In this document: positions 24,401 through 35,519 of the stretch, piece by piece | Position numbering within the stretch: position 1 is the stretch's first letter | Layout: each line of letters begins with the position of its first letter | Source: Nemertoderma westbladi | Lineage: Eukaryota > Xenacoelomorpha > Nemertodermatida > Nemertodermatidae | NCBI GenBank assembly: GCA_032718475.1 | Contig: JAUCBJ010000100.1 | Span: forward strand, 1 to 64,000 | DNA: 64,000 nt | Direction: 5' to 3' | Notes under the pieces: model-generated | The model's database searches: none | What the model saw: the letters and a program-made list of their open reading frames with translations, nothing else | Told to the model about the DNA's origin: nothing | Translations under genes and position numbers: made by a program

Positions 24401-25320
24401 TCTAGTGACTTGCCTCAGATTCACCAATGGCTTTGTTGGTCGGGGTGGAACATGAGAGTAGCCTCCAACTCCAGAATCCCTCTCCCCATCACAATCTGGC
24501 CTCCCTGGTGACCCAGGGTTTGGGCCAAAAAGGTCATCAGGAAAGGGAGACAAAGAATTGTTGGCTGCTCTCTCTCCAGTAGGGGGTGAGACAGGCAGCC
24601 GGTCAGGAGTTGAACTGACGCCTGTGAGGCCGATTGTGTCCGGTAATTCCACTGGCCTCTAGTGGCCGGACCTCCGCATTGCTAATGTAATCCATAGTGG
24701 GGGTTGGGGGGTGCTTTTTTGCCGAGTCAGCTCTCGGGGCAAATACCACACCCTGGTTTGCCATTCCACAGGGTGGGTGTCGCAATGGAGTCAGATATGA
24801 GGCCCATCACCCATATCTACTCTGGCGCACATGACCCACCATTGGCTGTTGCAGCTCATCTGCTGGGTCATGCCCTGTACCCTTGCTGCCAGGTACAGGT
24901 CGCAGTGAAGTGCTCTCAGAGTGGACATGAGAACATTCTACTCCTGACCAGCCATTGGTAGATCACCATCTGCCTGGTCAGGCCATATACCCCTGCAGCC
25001 AAGTATATGGGTCCTTAATCCAGGACCAAGAGCGTCCTTGTCCCAGAACGAAGGGGGTCCTAGTTACAGGACCAGATTTGCCCTAGTAAGAGGGTCTATG
25101 CAGCTACAGGTGGCACCTCCTTTATGCTGCATGGAGGTGGCAAGTTTTCTCTATCAATGACCTAGAATACCTGACCTGACAACTTGAAGCGAGGTATTGT
25201 ATTGTACAATCTCTGAATTAACATCTTATTTACAAAACTCAGCACCAACCTGACGTTGTGTTGCCGGCCACTGCTACCGTATTGAACTGATCTATCTCGA
25301 TCAGTCTATGTATTATCTTG
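21417..25320 (-). mobile_element. Near full-length RTE-like non-LTR retrotransposon
   Basis: The element runs on the minus strand. The 3' end lies near 21420-21440, where the minus strand ends in (TAG)n, a simple-repeat tail of the kind RTE-clade elements often carry. The coding region spans about 24652-21467 with an endonuclease followed by a reverse transcriptase. The GC-richer 5' region at about 24660-25300, containing GGTCAGG/CCTGACC and GGGTCATG motifs, looks like the element's 5' UTR or ORF1 area. Its 5' limit is uncertain. Confidence 0.7.
21467..24652 (-). pseudogene. RTE-like endonuclease-reverse transcriptase, disrupted
   Basis: The endonuclease part shows QEHRM (catalytic Glu), GDFNA and SSDHRLI. 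The reverse transcriptase part shows TNRAGGVDGVPPEVFK, KLVPVPKKG, NQNGFRKGRG, VDFFKAFDSVSRSR, LQGDTLAPFLFIIVVDYVLR (a block typical of the RTE clade) and FVDDL where most relatives have FADD. A C-terminal segment follows (RLRFAGHCFRR). Three lesions are visible on the minus strand: a frameshift near 24318 between the N-terminal segment and the endonuclease, a frameshift near 22640 just after GTMEPILALRR, and an in-frame TAA at 22432-22430. The copy is dead but quite young, because everything between the lesions is well preserved. Confidence 0.88.
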
Positions 25321-26087
25321 ATATATGGGAGACAAACGCATCATCATTATAATTATTGTTAAATAAAAATAATGAAAAACTAAGCCGCAAACTGCAACAG
25401 CTTAAATGTTTTATACACCAGTCATCTCATCAGACATAGGTCATCTCAGTGATCAGGTCGTAGGCCTACAATCCGGCAGTCAGGATTGTCTTCTGACTTG
25501 GCTAGACAATGTTTTTATTCAAACAGTATTAATTAATTAACTAAGCTGTGACGTGACCTACTACAACAAACTGTACAGTATGTAGGCCTTTCTTCAGCTA
25601 GTACGCCTTGCTAAGCCTACCGGTACCACGGCACATTTTCCCACCTTAAATCACGATCTCTTTCAGTTTCATCACTGATACATGCTGATCCTGATATAAT
25701 GAATCATGCACTGCTACAGTAAGTAGGCCTATTGTATGTTGTATGTTATGTACCGATATGGTTCAGAGATTCAGCAATACATTAGGTTGTCAGTAATACT
25801 AGGTTCCAAATAAATTAACATTGTCAAACAACTTGGATTGTCTTGTTGAACAAAGACAATCCCAGATACAGTATATTCGTAGGGTGAGGATGAGTGGTTG
25901 TTCTGGAACAAAGTACTGTACCGGTACTCACCCTGTTGGAATTGCTTGGTAACAGTTTTATCTCTCTAGGAAGTACTATTATAGTTTGGTTGTCTACCGT
26001 AATGTAACACTGTAGCAGCCACAATAACTATATGAACTACAGTAGAAGCATGGCTCAGCAAGGATTTCATTCCAATCCACTTCATGT
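25321..26087. other. Intergenic sequence, no gene seen
   Basis: Short AT-rich unique sequence with several AGGCCTA and ACCGGTA palindromes. No exon was recognised. Confidence 0.45.
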
Positions 26088-26602
26088 GCAGTCGGGGCCA
26101 AATTTCAACTGAGTTGAATTTAAAACTTTTTTTTAAAAATTCAACTTTTAAGTTTCAACTCTAAAATGGCAGGAGGACCAGAAGGGCCCCAAATTAAGAT
26201 GTTACAGAAGGGGTGTTTTCATTGTTTTTATGGATGTAACTCGAAAAATTAACACTCATTACCGATGGAATAAAAACTTTCACCGTCGGGAATACTTTTT
26301 TTAAAAACATTTTAAGTGATTACATTTGCAAATTAGCTGAAATACTACCTGACTACGGGAATTGATTAGATGTATTAAATTACCACTGCAGCACTGAATG
26401 TCATAATTATTATACAATGGAATACCAGTATTGGATTCCAAGTCCATATTTCAGTATTTCCAAAGCTACTCAAAAAGTTGAATTTTAAAAAAAAGTTGAA
26501 TTTTAAACTCTACTCCAAAAGTTGAATTTTGATAAAAAGTTGAATTTTAAAAAATAAAGTTGAAATTTCAACTCAGTTGAAAATAGAACTTCTACCCGAC
26601 TG
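26088..26602. mobile_element. MITE-like element with inverted ends
   Basis: The left end is CAGTCGGGG and the right end CCCGACTG. Both are followed inward by complementary AAATTTCAACTGAGTTGAA-type sequence and runs of AAAAAGTTGAATTTT. ATGT flanks both sides (26084-26087 and 26603-26606), a possible short target duplication. There is no coding frame. It ends only 30 bases before the start codon of the acidic protein gene, so it forms part of that gene's 5' leader or promoter. Confidence 0.55.
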
Positions 26603-26631
26603 ATGTAGGCCTAAAACGACCATATTCGCCA

Positions 26632-27660
26632 ATGGACACTGACTTCGGATTGCCGCCTCCCACTCCAAAACGAAGTCTGGAACAAGAACCAGGACAGGGG
26701 GATAATACTAAAATATTACGCAGCTTCTACGAATCTGAAAATTCATCAATGGATTCCACACCCAATGAGTTTCCTTATTATTCTACCTTTACGAACGAAC
26801 ATTTCGATGACAACAGTGATGTTAACCTTCCAAACACCGTCACTATGAATGACGACAGCCGTTGCTTTAATACGAATGTTACCGGTATAGAGGCAGACAG
26901 ACCTGTTGATAAGGACACTGGACAGAGGTTCAGTGAAGTTGTTGATTACACTACCGCTGGAACATATGGTGGAGCTACAGGGGATGTTGACGGTAGTCAA
27001 GTGAACTACGACGCTGAAACGAGTAACAACACCACCACCCTAGACGATGAGACCGATGTGTACGCAAGTGAGTATGGCAATGATGCATGCGGCGAAAATA
27101 GCGGTTACCACGGTCATAACTACGTAGAGGAAGTTGATAAAGAACGCTACGACTTGTACACCACTGAAGATGGTTATGAGGATAGTAAATTTTGCGACGA
27201 CACTGCTGATGATAGGCCTATTTATGATGACCCGTTTGAAGATATAAGTGATGAGACTACTCCACGTAACTATGGTGCGATTGGTGATTACTGTGTTGAG
27301 CAGAAAGCCAACGAAGCTGCGGGTGACACGACTGGTGATTACTTTAATGTAACTGCTGAGAACAAGGTCGTCACTGTAGATGACCACACAGATGAAGTAA
27401 TGGAGAGCGACAGAGATGATTACATGGAAACCGATGGCATACAATTGATACATTCAATGATAAATCGTTTCGGTGAGGAAATGAGAGATATGAGTGGGAG
27501 GTGGTCGGATGCTATAGATGATGCAGTGGCTGCTGAACAGGAAACACTCGAACGTTTAGACAAAATATTGGAGGCAGCGAAGAATCTAGAAAGACAGAAA
27601 TTGGAAGAAAAGGAGTTTTACAAAAAAAGACTTATTGATTTACACAAGACTTTTTCTTAA
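26632..27660 (+). CDS. Acidic disordered protein with C-terminal coiled coil, possibly TEX12-like
   Basis: An intact 342-residue frame starting MDTDFGLPPPTPKRSLEQEP. Residues about 20-262 are Asp/Glu/Thr/Tyr/Asn-rich and look disordered, with no repeats or signal peptide. Residues about 265-342 form a clean amphipathic helix region ending NLERQKLEEKEFYKKRLIDL and HKTFS. This end resembles the conserved C-terminal helix of TEX12 (a block with an alanine-asparagine-glutamate segment, then a K/R-E-F-x-(K/R)-x-R motif near the end). TEX12 is a central-element component of the synaptonemal complex that pairs with SYCE2. The likeness is from memory and short; an unrelated coiled-coil protein is possible. 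An AATAAA at 27711-27716 suits the 3' end. No intron was seen. Confidence 0.7.
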   Translation: MDTDFGLPPPTPKRSLEQEPGQGDNTKILRSFYESENSSMDSTPNEFPYYSTFTNEHFDDNSDVNLPNTVTMNDDSRCFNTNVTGIEADRPVDKDTGQRFSEVVDYTTAGTYGGATGDVDGSQVNYDAETSNNTTTLDDETDVYASEYGNDACGENSGYHGHNYVEEVDKERYDLYTTEDGYEDSKFCDDTADDRPIYDDPFEDISDETTPRNYGAIGDYCVEQKANEAAGDTTGDYFNVTAENKVVTVDDHTDEVMESDRDDYMETDGIQLIHSMINRFGEEMRDMSGRWSDAIDDAVAAEQETLERLDKILEAAKNLERQKLEEKEFYKKRLIDLHKTFS

Positions 27661-27710
27661 CTGGAAATGTTTAAAGTAATAAGTAACAACTGCAATTTTA
27701 TTTTTTTCAC

Positions 27711-27716
27711 AATAAA
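27711..27716 (+). terminator. Polyadenylation signal AATAAA
   Basis: A canonical hexamer about 50 bases after the stop codon of the acidic protein gene, followed by T-rich sequence. Confidence 0.55.
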
Positions 27717-27729
27717 TCGTTTATTTTTG

Positions 27730-28180
27730 TTATCGCAACTGTTTATTGTTTAAAATATCTGAAGTAGGATATAGTAGTAGGTGCGGGCTACTGCTCTTAA
27801 TTTCGTGTTAATTTACCGCAGTTAATTTTTAAATATAAATACATATTTATTTATACTATGTTATTGAGTTAAATAAATATTATATGAGCTAATATCTATA
27901 TATTCGATTTGTTTTAAAACTGAATCGAGTTTAGGGTGAATTATCGGCTCGTTTATAAAAATATTTCATTTTGTGAATAAAATAATATTAATCCGCACTG
28001 CACTTAACTACATTGCACTGCACAGAGAAACAATTAGGTTTACAGGACAAAACATTCACAATAATATTGCTATTTTATTTATTAACATAACACGGAGCTA
28101 TTGCTACAATTATATAAATTAAAGCAAAAACAAACGTATGCTAATTACTAAAATGTTTTACCAGATTTACGAGACTGACG
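27730..28180. other. AT-rich intergenic sequence
   Basis: Very AT-rich, no gene seen. It lies between the poly(A) signal and the 44-bp array. Confidence 0.5.
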
Positions 28181-29808
28181 TACCTAAACTGTACGCACCA
28201 TACATAGACCCCGCGATAAAGCAGTACCTAAACTGCACGCACCATACATAGACCCCGCGATAAAGCATTACCTAAACTGTACGCACCATACATAGACCCC
28301 GCGATAAAGCAGTACCTAAACTGCACGCACCATACATAGACCCCGCGATAAAGCATTACCTAAACTGTACGCACCATACATAGACCCCGCGATAAAGCAG
28401 TACCTAAACTGTACGCACCATACATAGACCCCGCGATAAAGCATTACCTAAACTGTACGCACCATACATAGACCCCGCGATAAAGCATTACCTAAACTGT
28501 ACGCACCATACATAGACCCCGCGATAAAGCAGTACCTAAACTGTACGCACCATACATAGACCCCGCGATAAAGCATTACCTAAACTGTACGCACCATACA
28601 TAGACCCCGCGATAAAGCAGTACCTAAACTGTACGCACCATACATAGACCCCGCGATAAAGCATTACCTAAACTGTACGCACCATACATAGACCCCGCGA
28701 TAAAGCATTACCTAAACTGTACGCACCATACATAGACCCCGCGATAAAGCATTACCTAAACTGTACGCACCATACATAGACCCCGCGATAAAGCAGTACC
28801 TAAACTGTACGCACCATACATAGACCCCGCGATAAAGCATTACCTAAACTGTACGCACCATACATAGACCCCGCGATAAAGCAGTACCTAAACTGTACGC
28901 ACCATACATAGACCCCGCGATAAAGCATTACCTAAACTGTACGCACCATACATAGACCCCGCGATAAAGCAGTACCTAAACTGTACGCACCAGACATAGA
29001 CCCCGCGATAAAGCATAACCTAAGCTGTACGCACCATACATAGACCCCGCGATAAAGCATTACCTAAACTGTACGCACCAGACATAGACCCCGCGATAAA
29101 GCAGTACCTAAACTGTACGCACCATACATAGACCCCGCGATAAAGCAGTACCTAAACTGTACGCACCATACATAGACCCCGCGATAAAGCAGTACCTAAA
29201 CTGTACGCACCATACATAGACCCCGCGATAAAGCATTACCTAAACTGTACGCACCATACATAGACCCCGCGATAAAGCAGTACCTAAACTGTACGCACCA
29301 TACATAGACCCCGCGATAAAGCATTACCTAAACTGTACGCACCATACATAGACCCCGCGATAAAGCAGTACCTAAACTGTACGCACCAGACATAGACCCC
29401 GCGATAAAGCATAACCTAAGCTGTACGCACCATACATAGACCCCGCGATAAAGCATTACCTAAACTGTACGCACCAGACATAGACCCCGCGATAAAGCAG
29501 TACCTAAACTGTACGCACCATACATAGACCCCGCGATAAAGCAGTACCTAAACTGTACGCACCATACATAGACCCCGCGACAAAGCAGTACCTAAACTGT
29601 ACGCACCATACATAGACCCCGCGATAAAGCAGTACCTAAACTGTACGCACCATACATAGACCCCGCGATAAAGCAGTACCTAAACTGTACGCACCATACA
29701 TAGACCCCGCGATAAAGCAGTACCTAAACTGTACGCACCATACATAGACCCCGCGATAAAGCAGTACCTAAACTGTACGCACCATACATAGACCCCGCGA
29801 TAAAGCAG
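28181..29808. repeat. 44-bp minisatellite, 37 copies
   Basis: The unit is 44 bp: TACCTAAACTGTACGCACCA followed by TACATAGACCCCGCGATAAA and GCAG. The last bases alternate irregularly between GCAG and GCAT. A rarer pair of variants (ACCAGACAT and ATAACCTAAGCTG) occurs at about 28985-29100 and again at about 29381-29500. The offset of 396 bp is exactly nine units, which shows block duplication within the array. Units contain stops, so no long frames arise. Confidence 0.97.
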
Positions 29809-30523
29809 CAAAGATATATTTATAATAGTGAACTATGATTGTAGGCCTACACAGTATTCGTATGGATCTTCAATGGGGACAACCCTAATTAATTACAATA
29901 ACTAAAATTTAATAAATTATCTATTAGTTGGTCGTTACATTTTTTTAGCATCATTTAAGTTGTATGCGAATATCATAAAAAGTTAGTTTACTGAGATTTA
30001 TCGCAAACTCGCAGTATTTTAGAACAGTTTCATGGAATTTGGGTCCCGCCTCAACGCTACTGCTGATTGGCTGGGAAGGAACAAACAGCAGCACATTGCG
30101 TTGAAAGAGGGGTGTACCATTGCGTTTCCATGGCTGCATCGATTTGGGCTCTCTTTATCGACTCGTAAAGGTGACGTGTCTCTCTGGAAATAAATTTTGT
30201 ACAACTATTAAACAATTTGCGGGCCATAAATTAAAATTAAGTAAAAATAATATTAAAAAAATTAAAATAAATTAACCAACGAACACCACCAACCTTGTAT
30301 CTAACGAACACCAACCTTGTATCTAACGAACACCAACCAACTTTGTATCTAACGAACACCAACCTTGTATCTGGAGAACATCAGAGATTCCGAATCATTT
30401 GCTTTTATATTTCCCGGGCAATCAGCCTCCGAGCACCGATGATGTTCTAACTCGTGCATTCGTGCTTCCGATGTTGTCTGTCTCTTCCATTTTGTTCTAG
30501 AATTATTAAAACACAATTCATTT
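29809..30523. other. Non-coding sequence with a short 22-bp repeat
   Basis: About four copies of a roughly 22-bp unit (AACGAACACCAACCTTGTATCT) lie at 30275-30371. The 30020-30190 stretch is GC-richer, with a TGATTGGCTG CCAAT-type box and GGTGACGTGTC, and could be a promoter. I cannot tie it to a gene. Confidence 0.45.
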
Positions 30524-30649
30524 AGGGGTTAGCTCAGTTGGTTGAGCAATCTTTTGGTTGTAAGTTCGAGCCCCGCCATGGTCCACTCAGTCTGTCATCC
30601 CCTGGGGTCGATACAATGAGGATCAGTAAATCCTGGGAGGAAAAATTTG
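30524..30649 (+). mobile_element. tRNA-derived SINE head and body
   Basis: TTAGCTCAGTTGG (about 30529-30541) matches an RNA polymerase III A box and GTTCGAGCCCC (30564-30574) matches a B box, at tRNA-like spacing but slightly short. The flanks cannot pair as an acceptor stem, so this is not a functional tRNA. The SINE body (CATCCCCTGGGGTCGATACA and beyond) follows and runs straight into the 36-bp array. The array may therefore be an amplified SINE 3' segment. Confidence 0.7.
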
Positions 30650-31268
30650 GGATAGGATTAGCGCCCTCCCCTACCTTCGGGTAGCAGATAGGAGTAGCGC
30701 CCTCCCCTACCTTCGGGTAGCAGATAGGAGTAGCGCCCAACCCTACCTTCGGGTAGCAGATAAGAGTAGAGGCCACCCCTACCTTCGGGTAGCAGATAGG
30801 AGTAGCGCCCACCCCTACCTTCGGGTAGCAGATAGGAATAGCGCCCACCCCTACCTTCGGGTAGCAGATAGGATTAGCGCCCACCACTACCTTCGGGTAG
30901 AAGATAGGATTAGCGCCCACCCCTACCTTCAGGTAGCAGATAGGAGTAGCTCCCACTCCCCCCTTCGGGTAGCAGATAGGAGTAGCGCCCACCCCTACCT
31001 TCGGGTAGCAGATAGGATTAGCGCCCACCACTACCTTCGGGTAGAAGATAGGATTAGCGCCCACCCCTACCTTCAGGTAGCAGATAGGAGTAGCGCCCAC
31101 CCCTACCTTCAGGTAGCAGATAGGAGTAGCACCTAGGATTAGATTAGCGCCCACCCTTACCTTCAGGTAGCAGATAGGAGTAGCTCCCACTCCCCCCTTC
31201 GGGTAGCAGATAGGAGTAGCGCCCACCCCTACCTTCGGGTAGCAGATAGGATTAGCGCCCACCCCTAC
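30650..31268. repeat. 36-bp hairpin-forming array, left part
   Basis: About 17 units of 36 bp. The core CTACCTTCGGGTAG is a perfect inverted repeat around TTCG, so each transcribed unit could fold into a five-pair stem with a UUCG tetraloop. Variants include TTCAGG, which breaks the stem, and CCCCCCTTCGGGTAG. One shortened unit (CACCTAGGATTAGATTAGCG) lies near 31130. The open minus frame of 242 codons is a repeat artefact. The array is interrupted at 31268 by the BEL element and resumes at 44183. Confidence 0.93.
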
Positions 31269-32499
31269 TGTTCGCGCTTTCAGACCTTTGGCAGTTTAAC
31301 CCACCAAATTAAGATGTCTTCTAGATATTAAATCAGTTTTTAGTCTATGACAAGTATTTGATTCACTACACTAGTCGAAACCAATCCGTGCGCGACCATT
31401 CACCCGCTGGATATTCCCGGGAGATTGGGTTCGACGGTTTAATTTTATTGCTATGTAAGCCTAATGTATTATTCGACTGACAGTATTATATAATCTCTGA
31501 CAATATTATTCACCTTCGGGAATATTAACAGTTCCTTTAGGACGTGGCGCTTTATCTATATAAACAGAGTTATGACTTAAACTACTCACAACGATATGGC
31601 TTAATTATAATTCACATATATGGCGCATTCTTTAGGAATTGCTTCTTTAACAGACTCACTCATACACAATGCTGCACAATACTGCACACTAATCTGCCAA
31701 TCTTCACTGATTTTAGTCACATATAAAAGGAACACAGACTGACTCATGTAGGGTCTATCAAATAACATTAGATTCACTTCAAACCACTTTAACATAAGTC
31801 ACAATCGTTATTGGTAACCTTTCTCTCTTACCTTCGGTATATCAAGAATATTGGGTTTCGGGGTTATTTATCGTTATTCCAAATATAATAATTCATCAAC
31901 CATATTATGAAGAACTGACAGTAAATAGCAGTATAAAACAACAACTGAACACTGATTGTTATGAGTTTGCAATGTTTCAGCAGTCAGGATGTATGATCAG
32001 TCATCAGTAGTCGTTAGGTAGTTAAAGGATATATGCCCTTTATAATTAAACCTACTAGTGTAAGACTAAAAACAGTAAAGCACAAAATACTTCCAAGCCG
32101 TTCTTTCTTTGGCTCAGGACTGAATGTAAACACTGCACATAGGCATTGCGTCATTTCTCGGAAATTTTCTGTACAAGGAGCCACAAAAACGCTCTAATTG
32201 GCTGACTGAACTGAGAGACGCCGTAGAACAAAGGAAATCAACACGTATGAATGTCAGCTGTTAACCGTAGTCATAGTAACTACTGTTCAAGAGTAGCTAT
32301 CACCCCTTTGCGTCACGAATTGCCATAGAATCATAAAATATGCCTTTCACAGTACACATACGGAGGAAATAGGTCTTAGATCCTCTAAAAACACCGATAC
32401 AGCAATAATACGGTCTCTTACACTTATTAAATCAACTACAGAGTATTTTAATGTAAAAGATAATAAAAATAACGGGGCAATTCAGCAAAGGCTTTTACA
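31269..32499 (-). repeat. BEL/Pao 3' LTR
   Basis: 1231 bp, TGTTCGCG...TTTTACA on the plus strand. A short purine tract precedes it on the element strand (complement of CCGCTCCC at 32500-32507), a candidate polypurine tract. The LTR contains a TATATAAA-type AT-rich stretch near 31555 and an ATTGGCTG box near 32197. Confidence 0.93.
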
Positions 32500-32577
32500 C
32501 CGCTCCCAGAAAATGGGATTTTCAGTCTATAAAATATAAAAATCACAGTTTCTAAAACATAAAGATACTCTAAACAG

Positions 32578-32793
32578 TTAGTCTTTCTTACGCAGACGGC
32601 GTTTACGCAGTTTTTTGAGGCTAGCAAGAGTCTTTTTCTCTTTGGGGGGAGCCACTTTACTAGGAGGGCCATAACTCCTGGGTGAAGGGTGCAATATGAT
32701 TGCATCAGAAGGTGTAGGATTGTGGTCGAGGTATCTGCCGTTTCGATATGCTTCTCCTCGAGCTGATTTTCCTCCGCTCGTAGCTGGATACGT
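32578..32793 (-). pseudogene. Basic C-terminal ORF remnant inside the BEL element
   Basis: The minus-strand frame ends in a Lys/Arg-rich tail (KVAPPKEKKTLASLKKLRKR, then RLRKKD and stop at 32578). It is preceded by YLDHNPTPSDAIILHPSPRS. A different frame just upstream reads EVIELGRSYSLREFLDERIQ and LRAEENQLEEK, which looks protein-like, so a frameshift near 32740 is likely. The family is unknown. Confidence 0.25.
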
Positions 32794-33687
32794 TCATCCA
32801 AAAACTCTCGCAGAGAATAGGATCGTCCAAGTTCGATAACTTCTTAGAGGTTCTGGATTTCCCAATCGAATTGAGATAAGGCCAATTCGTTTATCGATTG
32901 GACTCACTGTTATAACTTACGTTTATCTGAACAAACGCAGGTTTCCTTTTTGATCTTTATAAAATAGCGTTTAACTCGTTTCGTACAACGCTCTCCTTCC
33001 CCTTGATGAGGGGTTGTATCGCGTTAAACGTGGACGACCATACGGTTGGATAGTGATATTAGGTGTCCGCGTCACAATCCGGCTAGGTAAGATGGGCGGC
33101 TAGCTAGAAATCACTGTCGGAGTGTTACCGATTAATTGTTAGGGTAGCACTAGATCTTTGAACAGTGAATACAGTCCGCGAGGATCCGCGACACCACCAA
33201 GATCGCAGGTCTGAGGTCCAACTAAGGAATGAGGAGGTTTGACCGAGTATTCCGGGACTCTGATCGTAGGTTTACTCCAGGATCGTTCGAGCCGAGTGAG
33301 CATAGGTGATACGTCAACAAGTTTCGGTTTACTTGGATGTTTATGTCTTTCCGTTTATTAGTTGGGTCTAGGGCATTTATCGTAATAATACCAAAGACGC
33401 ACGTCTGGTAGGGTAAACGCGGGTGATATTTATTTGTTGTTACAATGCTTCTATCAAGAATTCCAAATATACGTTGGAGTTACCGCGTCCATTTGTTTCT
33501 TAAGTGTCTTTTCTTTCGAGTCGATTTCGAATAGAATTTTCGCATTCGAATTTCCGTTTATGGTTCCGACTCCGCTGGGCAGAATATATAGTCGACATAG
33601 TCCGTATTGTGTAAATCGATAGGATGACCAGTAGTTAAGAAGCCCATATACATACCATTACGCCGCGTATATCGAGCAGCGAATTTT

Positions 33688-34032
33688 CTATAGTCCAACT
33701 CGCGCGAGCTGCTCTTGGGACATTGGCGGTTCGATATAACGACCATCGTCCTCCGCAGCAGTTGGACTAACGTCGCCGCGTATTAAGCTATCAACAAACG
33801 CTTGTAAAAGTAGAGTATATCGCTCCCCGATACCAAGACCATCTTCTATCAACTCCGTCATATCTGCTATATATGAGTTTATCCATATTATAATGAGTTT
33901 ATATTTAGGCGAGCGGGCGTCGCTGCCTACCCCAATCAACCCCGGACAGTACGAGATCCTCAGCGCCGATGTGTCGTCGCCGCTGTACTTTCGCCAACGA
34001 CGTAGCCGCACAACGACAACGACAACCGACAC
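33688..34032 (-). CDS. Unrecognised ORF inside the BEL element
   Basis: 114 codons on the same strand as Gag. The C-terminal half is acidic and helical-looking (MTELIEDGLGIGERYTLLLQ, then AFVDSLIRGDVSPTAAEDDG). There is no membrane segment, so an envelope protein is unlikely. The local GC content is higher than its surroundings. It may be a remnant of a larger frame, because an overlapping frame continues to 33558. Low confidence that it is expressed. Confidence 0.25.
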   Translation of the reverse strand: MSVVVVVVRLRRWRKYSGDDTSALRISYCPGLIGVGSDARSPKYKLIIIWINSYIADMTELIEDGLGIGERYTLLLQAFVDSLIRGDVSPTAAEDDGRYIEPPMSQEQLARVGL

Positions 34033-35519
34033 AAGTCACTCGACTGTCCGTCCCAAAGACTTAGATGTACTTCAGGTTTTCCTTGGAGAGTTAGGTTACT
34101 TTTACGATTGCGACTAGCTACTGTAAACACACCTTAGCAGTAACATTCACCTATAAACTCACAAATACCATACACACAACTTGTCACAAATTACACACAT
34201 TCGGGCCATTTGTCCGTTAGTCAATGCCTTCCAGAATGTCACTGTATTATTATGTATCCTTGGATACTAGTAGTGTGCTATTTATTCCCTATGCTATTCA
34301 ATGGGACAAGCTTTCTATTGTTCGTTTAACTCAATTCTAATTCTAGCGTGGTTGTTGCTATGGTGACATTATGCAAAGCTAGCGGTAGAATTAGGGTGAT
34401 TCCAATGCATACAGATCTGGGATGTTATTTAATAGTAATTCTTTAATAGTCAATGTCCTGTTTTTATACATGACTTTATGAATTTTATCGGCTATTGACT
34501 ATGTTTGGGAGACTTTCGTACACGCATACGCATAATAATATAAATCTCCGCTCCCTTGATCTATTAATTAATGGAATTTTGGGAATGTTATAAATTGCGT
34601 AAAATGGCAATTTATTAAATTCATTAAAAGACATGAATTTAAATTTATTCCCTGAAATTTTATTATTTGATAATTAAATGGGCATATTTTGATTCTAGAA
34701 CATGTCTAGGGACACAAGATCCTTAATTCTATGACAATTGTCTTTTTTAAGAATATCGGTAAATGCTACGATATCTTAATTGACTAGAATTGTTGAAGGA
34801 TCTGAATTTTACAGATTTTGATTTATTAGATTTGCAAATATTAAATAATTAATATTTGAGATGGGCACCGATTTATTCCAGAACTTGTCTGGGGACGTTA
34901 ACCACTGATTCTAGAATTTGTCTTTCAAGTATATCGGTGGGTGCCGCGATATCTTAATCGACTAGAATTACAGATGGTCAAAGGGTTTAACAGATTTATT
35001 TTGCGTTATACGCTACTGTTAAAGGGACATCACGCTACTATATGTATTATTTAATATACGGTATGAGAGCAATATCGCACGAAGCAATGTCAGTGTGAAG
35101 AGGCAAGTCGTTTCCAAGGTCTACCCAGAGCTTGGTTTAGCCGAGACACGAGGATCTGAACTTTGCATTCCTAATACTCTGCCTACCAATAATACTTAAA
35201 TATAGTAGTGGCTTTATTGTACTTTAATAAGTACGGACATTTCATCTTACTGTAGTTACGTATTTGTAATGTAATACGGACAGTAAGGAAAGAGAAAAAG
35301 AATTATTTCTTGCCGTCGCATTAAATATAATATATATGTAATTAAGTAATAAACGCGAATATATATTGCACTAATCTACTAAATAATCGCTAAAATAACA
35401 TTCTACTGAATAAAATTAAAGAAAACGATTATAATAAAATTACATAGTAATACATACAGAAATATAAAAATAATAAAATAATATAAAATAATAGAGTCAC
35501 ACACCCACTCCATATGTTG

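Larger units (their letters stand above)
32500..35519 (-). other. 3' region of the BEL element without an integrase
   Basis: In a complete BEL element this place would hold the rest of the integrase. I find no zinc-binding or D,D-35-E core in any minus frame. Two imperfect copies of a roughly 185-bp sequence lie at about 34676-34790 and 34860-34975 (shared CTAGAAC.TGTCT.GGGAC, then GCGATATCTTAAT.GACTAGAATT). The rest is unrecognised apart from the two weak ORF remnants listed separately. Confidence 0.5.

Noticed and set aside
26746-27453. Minus-strand open frames opposite the acidic protein gene
   Set aside because: Hydrophobic antisense shadows of an Asp/Glu/Thr-rich coding strand.
30524-30600. 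Functional tRNA gene
   Set aside because: A and B boxes are present, but the ends do not form an acceptor stem and the molecule is too short. SINE head preferred.
30534-31262. 242-codon minus-strand frame and its counterpart at 44126-44815
   Set aside because: 12-residue periodicity from the 36-bp array. The second one runs into LTR sequence, which shows the frame is accidental.
31544-31795. Short open frames repeated at 43221-43472
   Set aside because: They lie inside the two LTRs and are duplicated only because the LTRs are.
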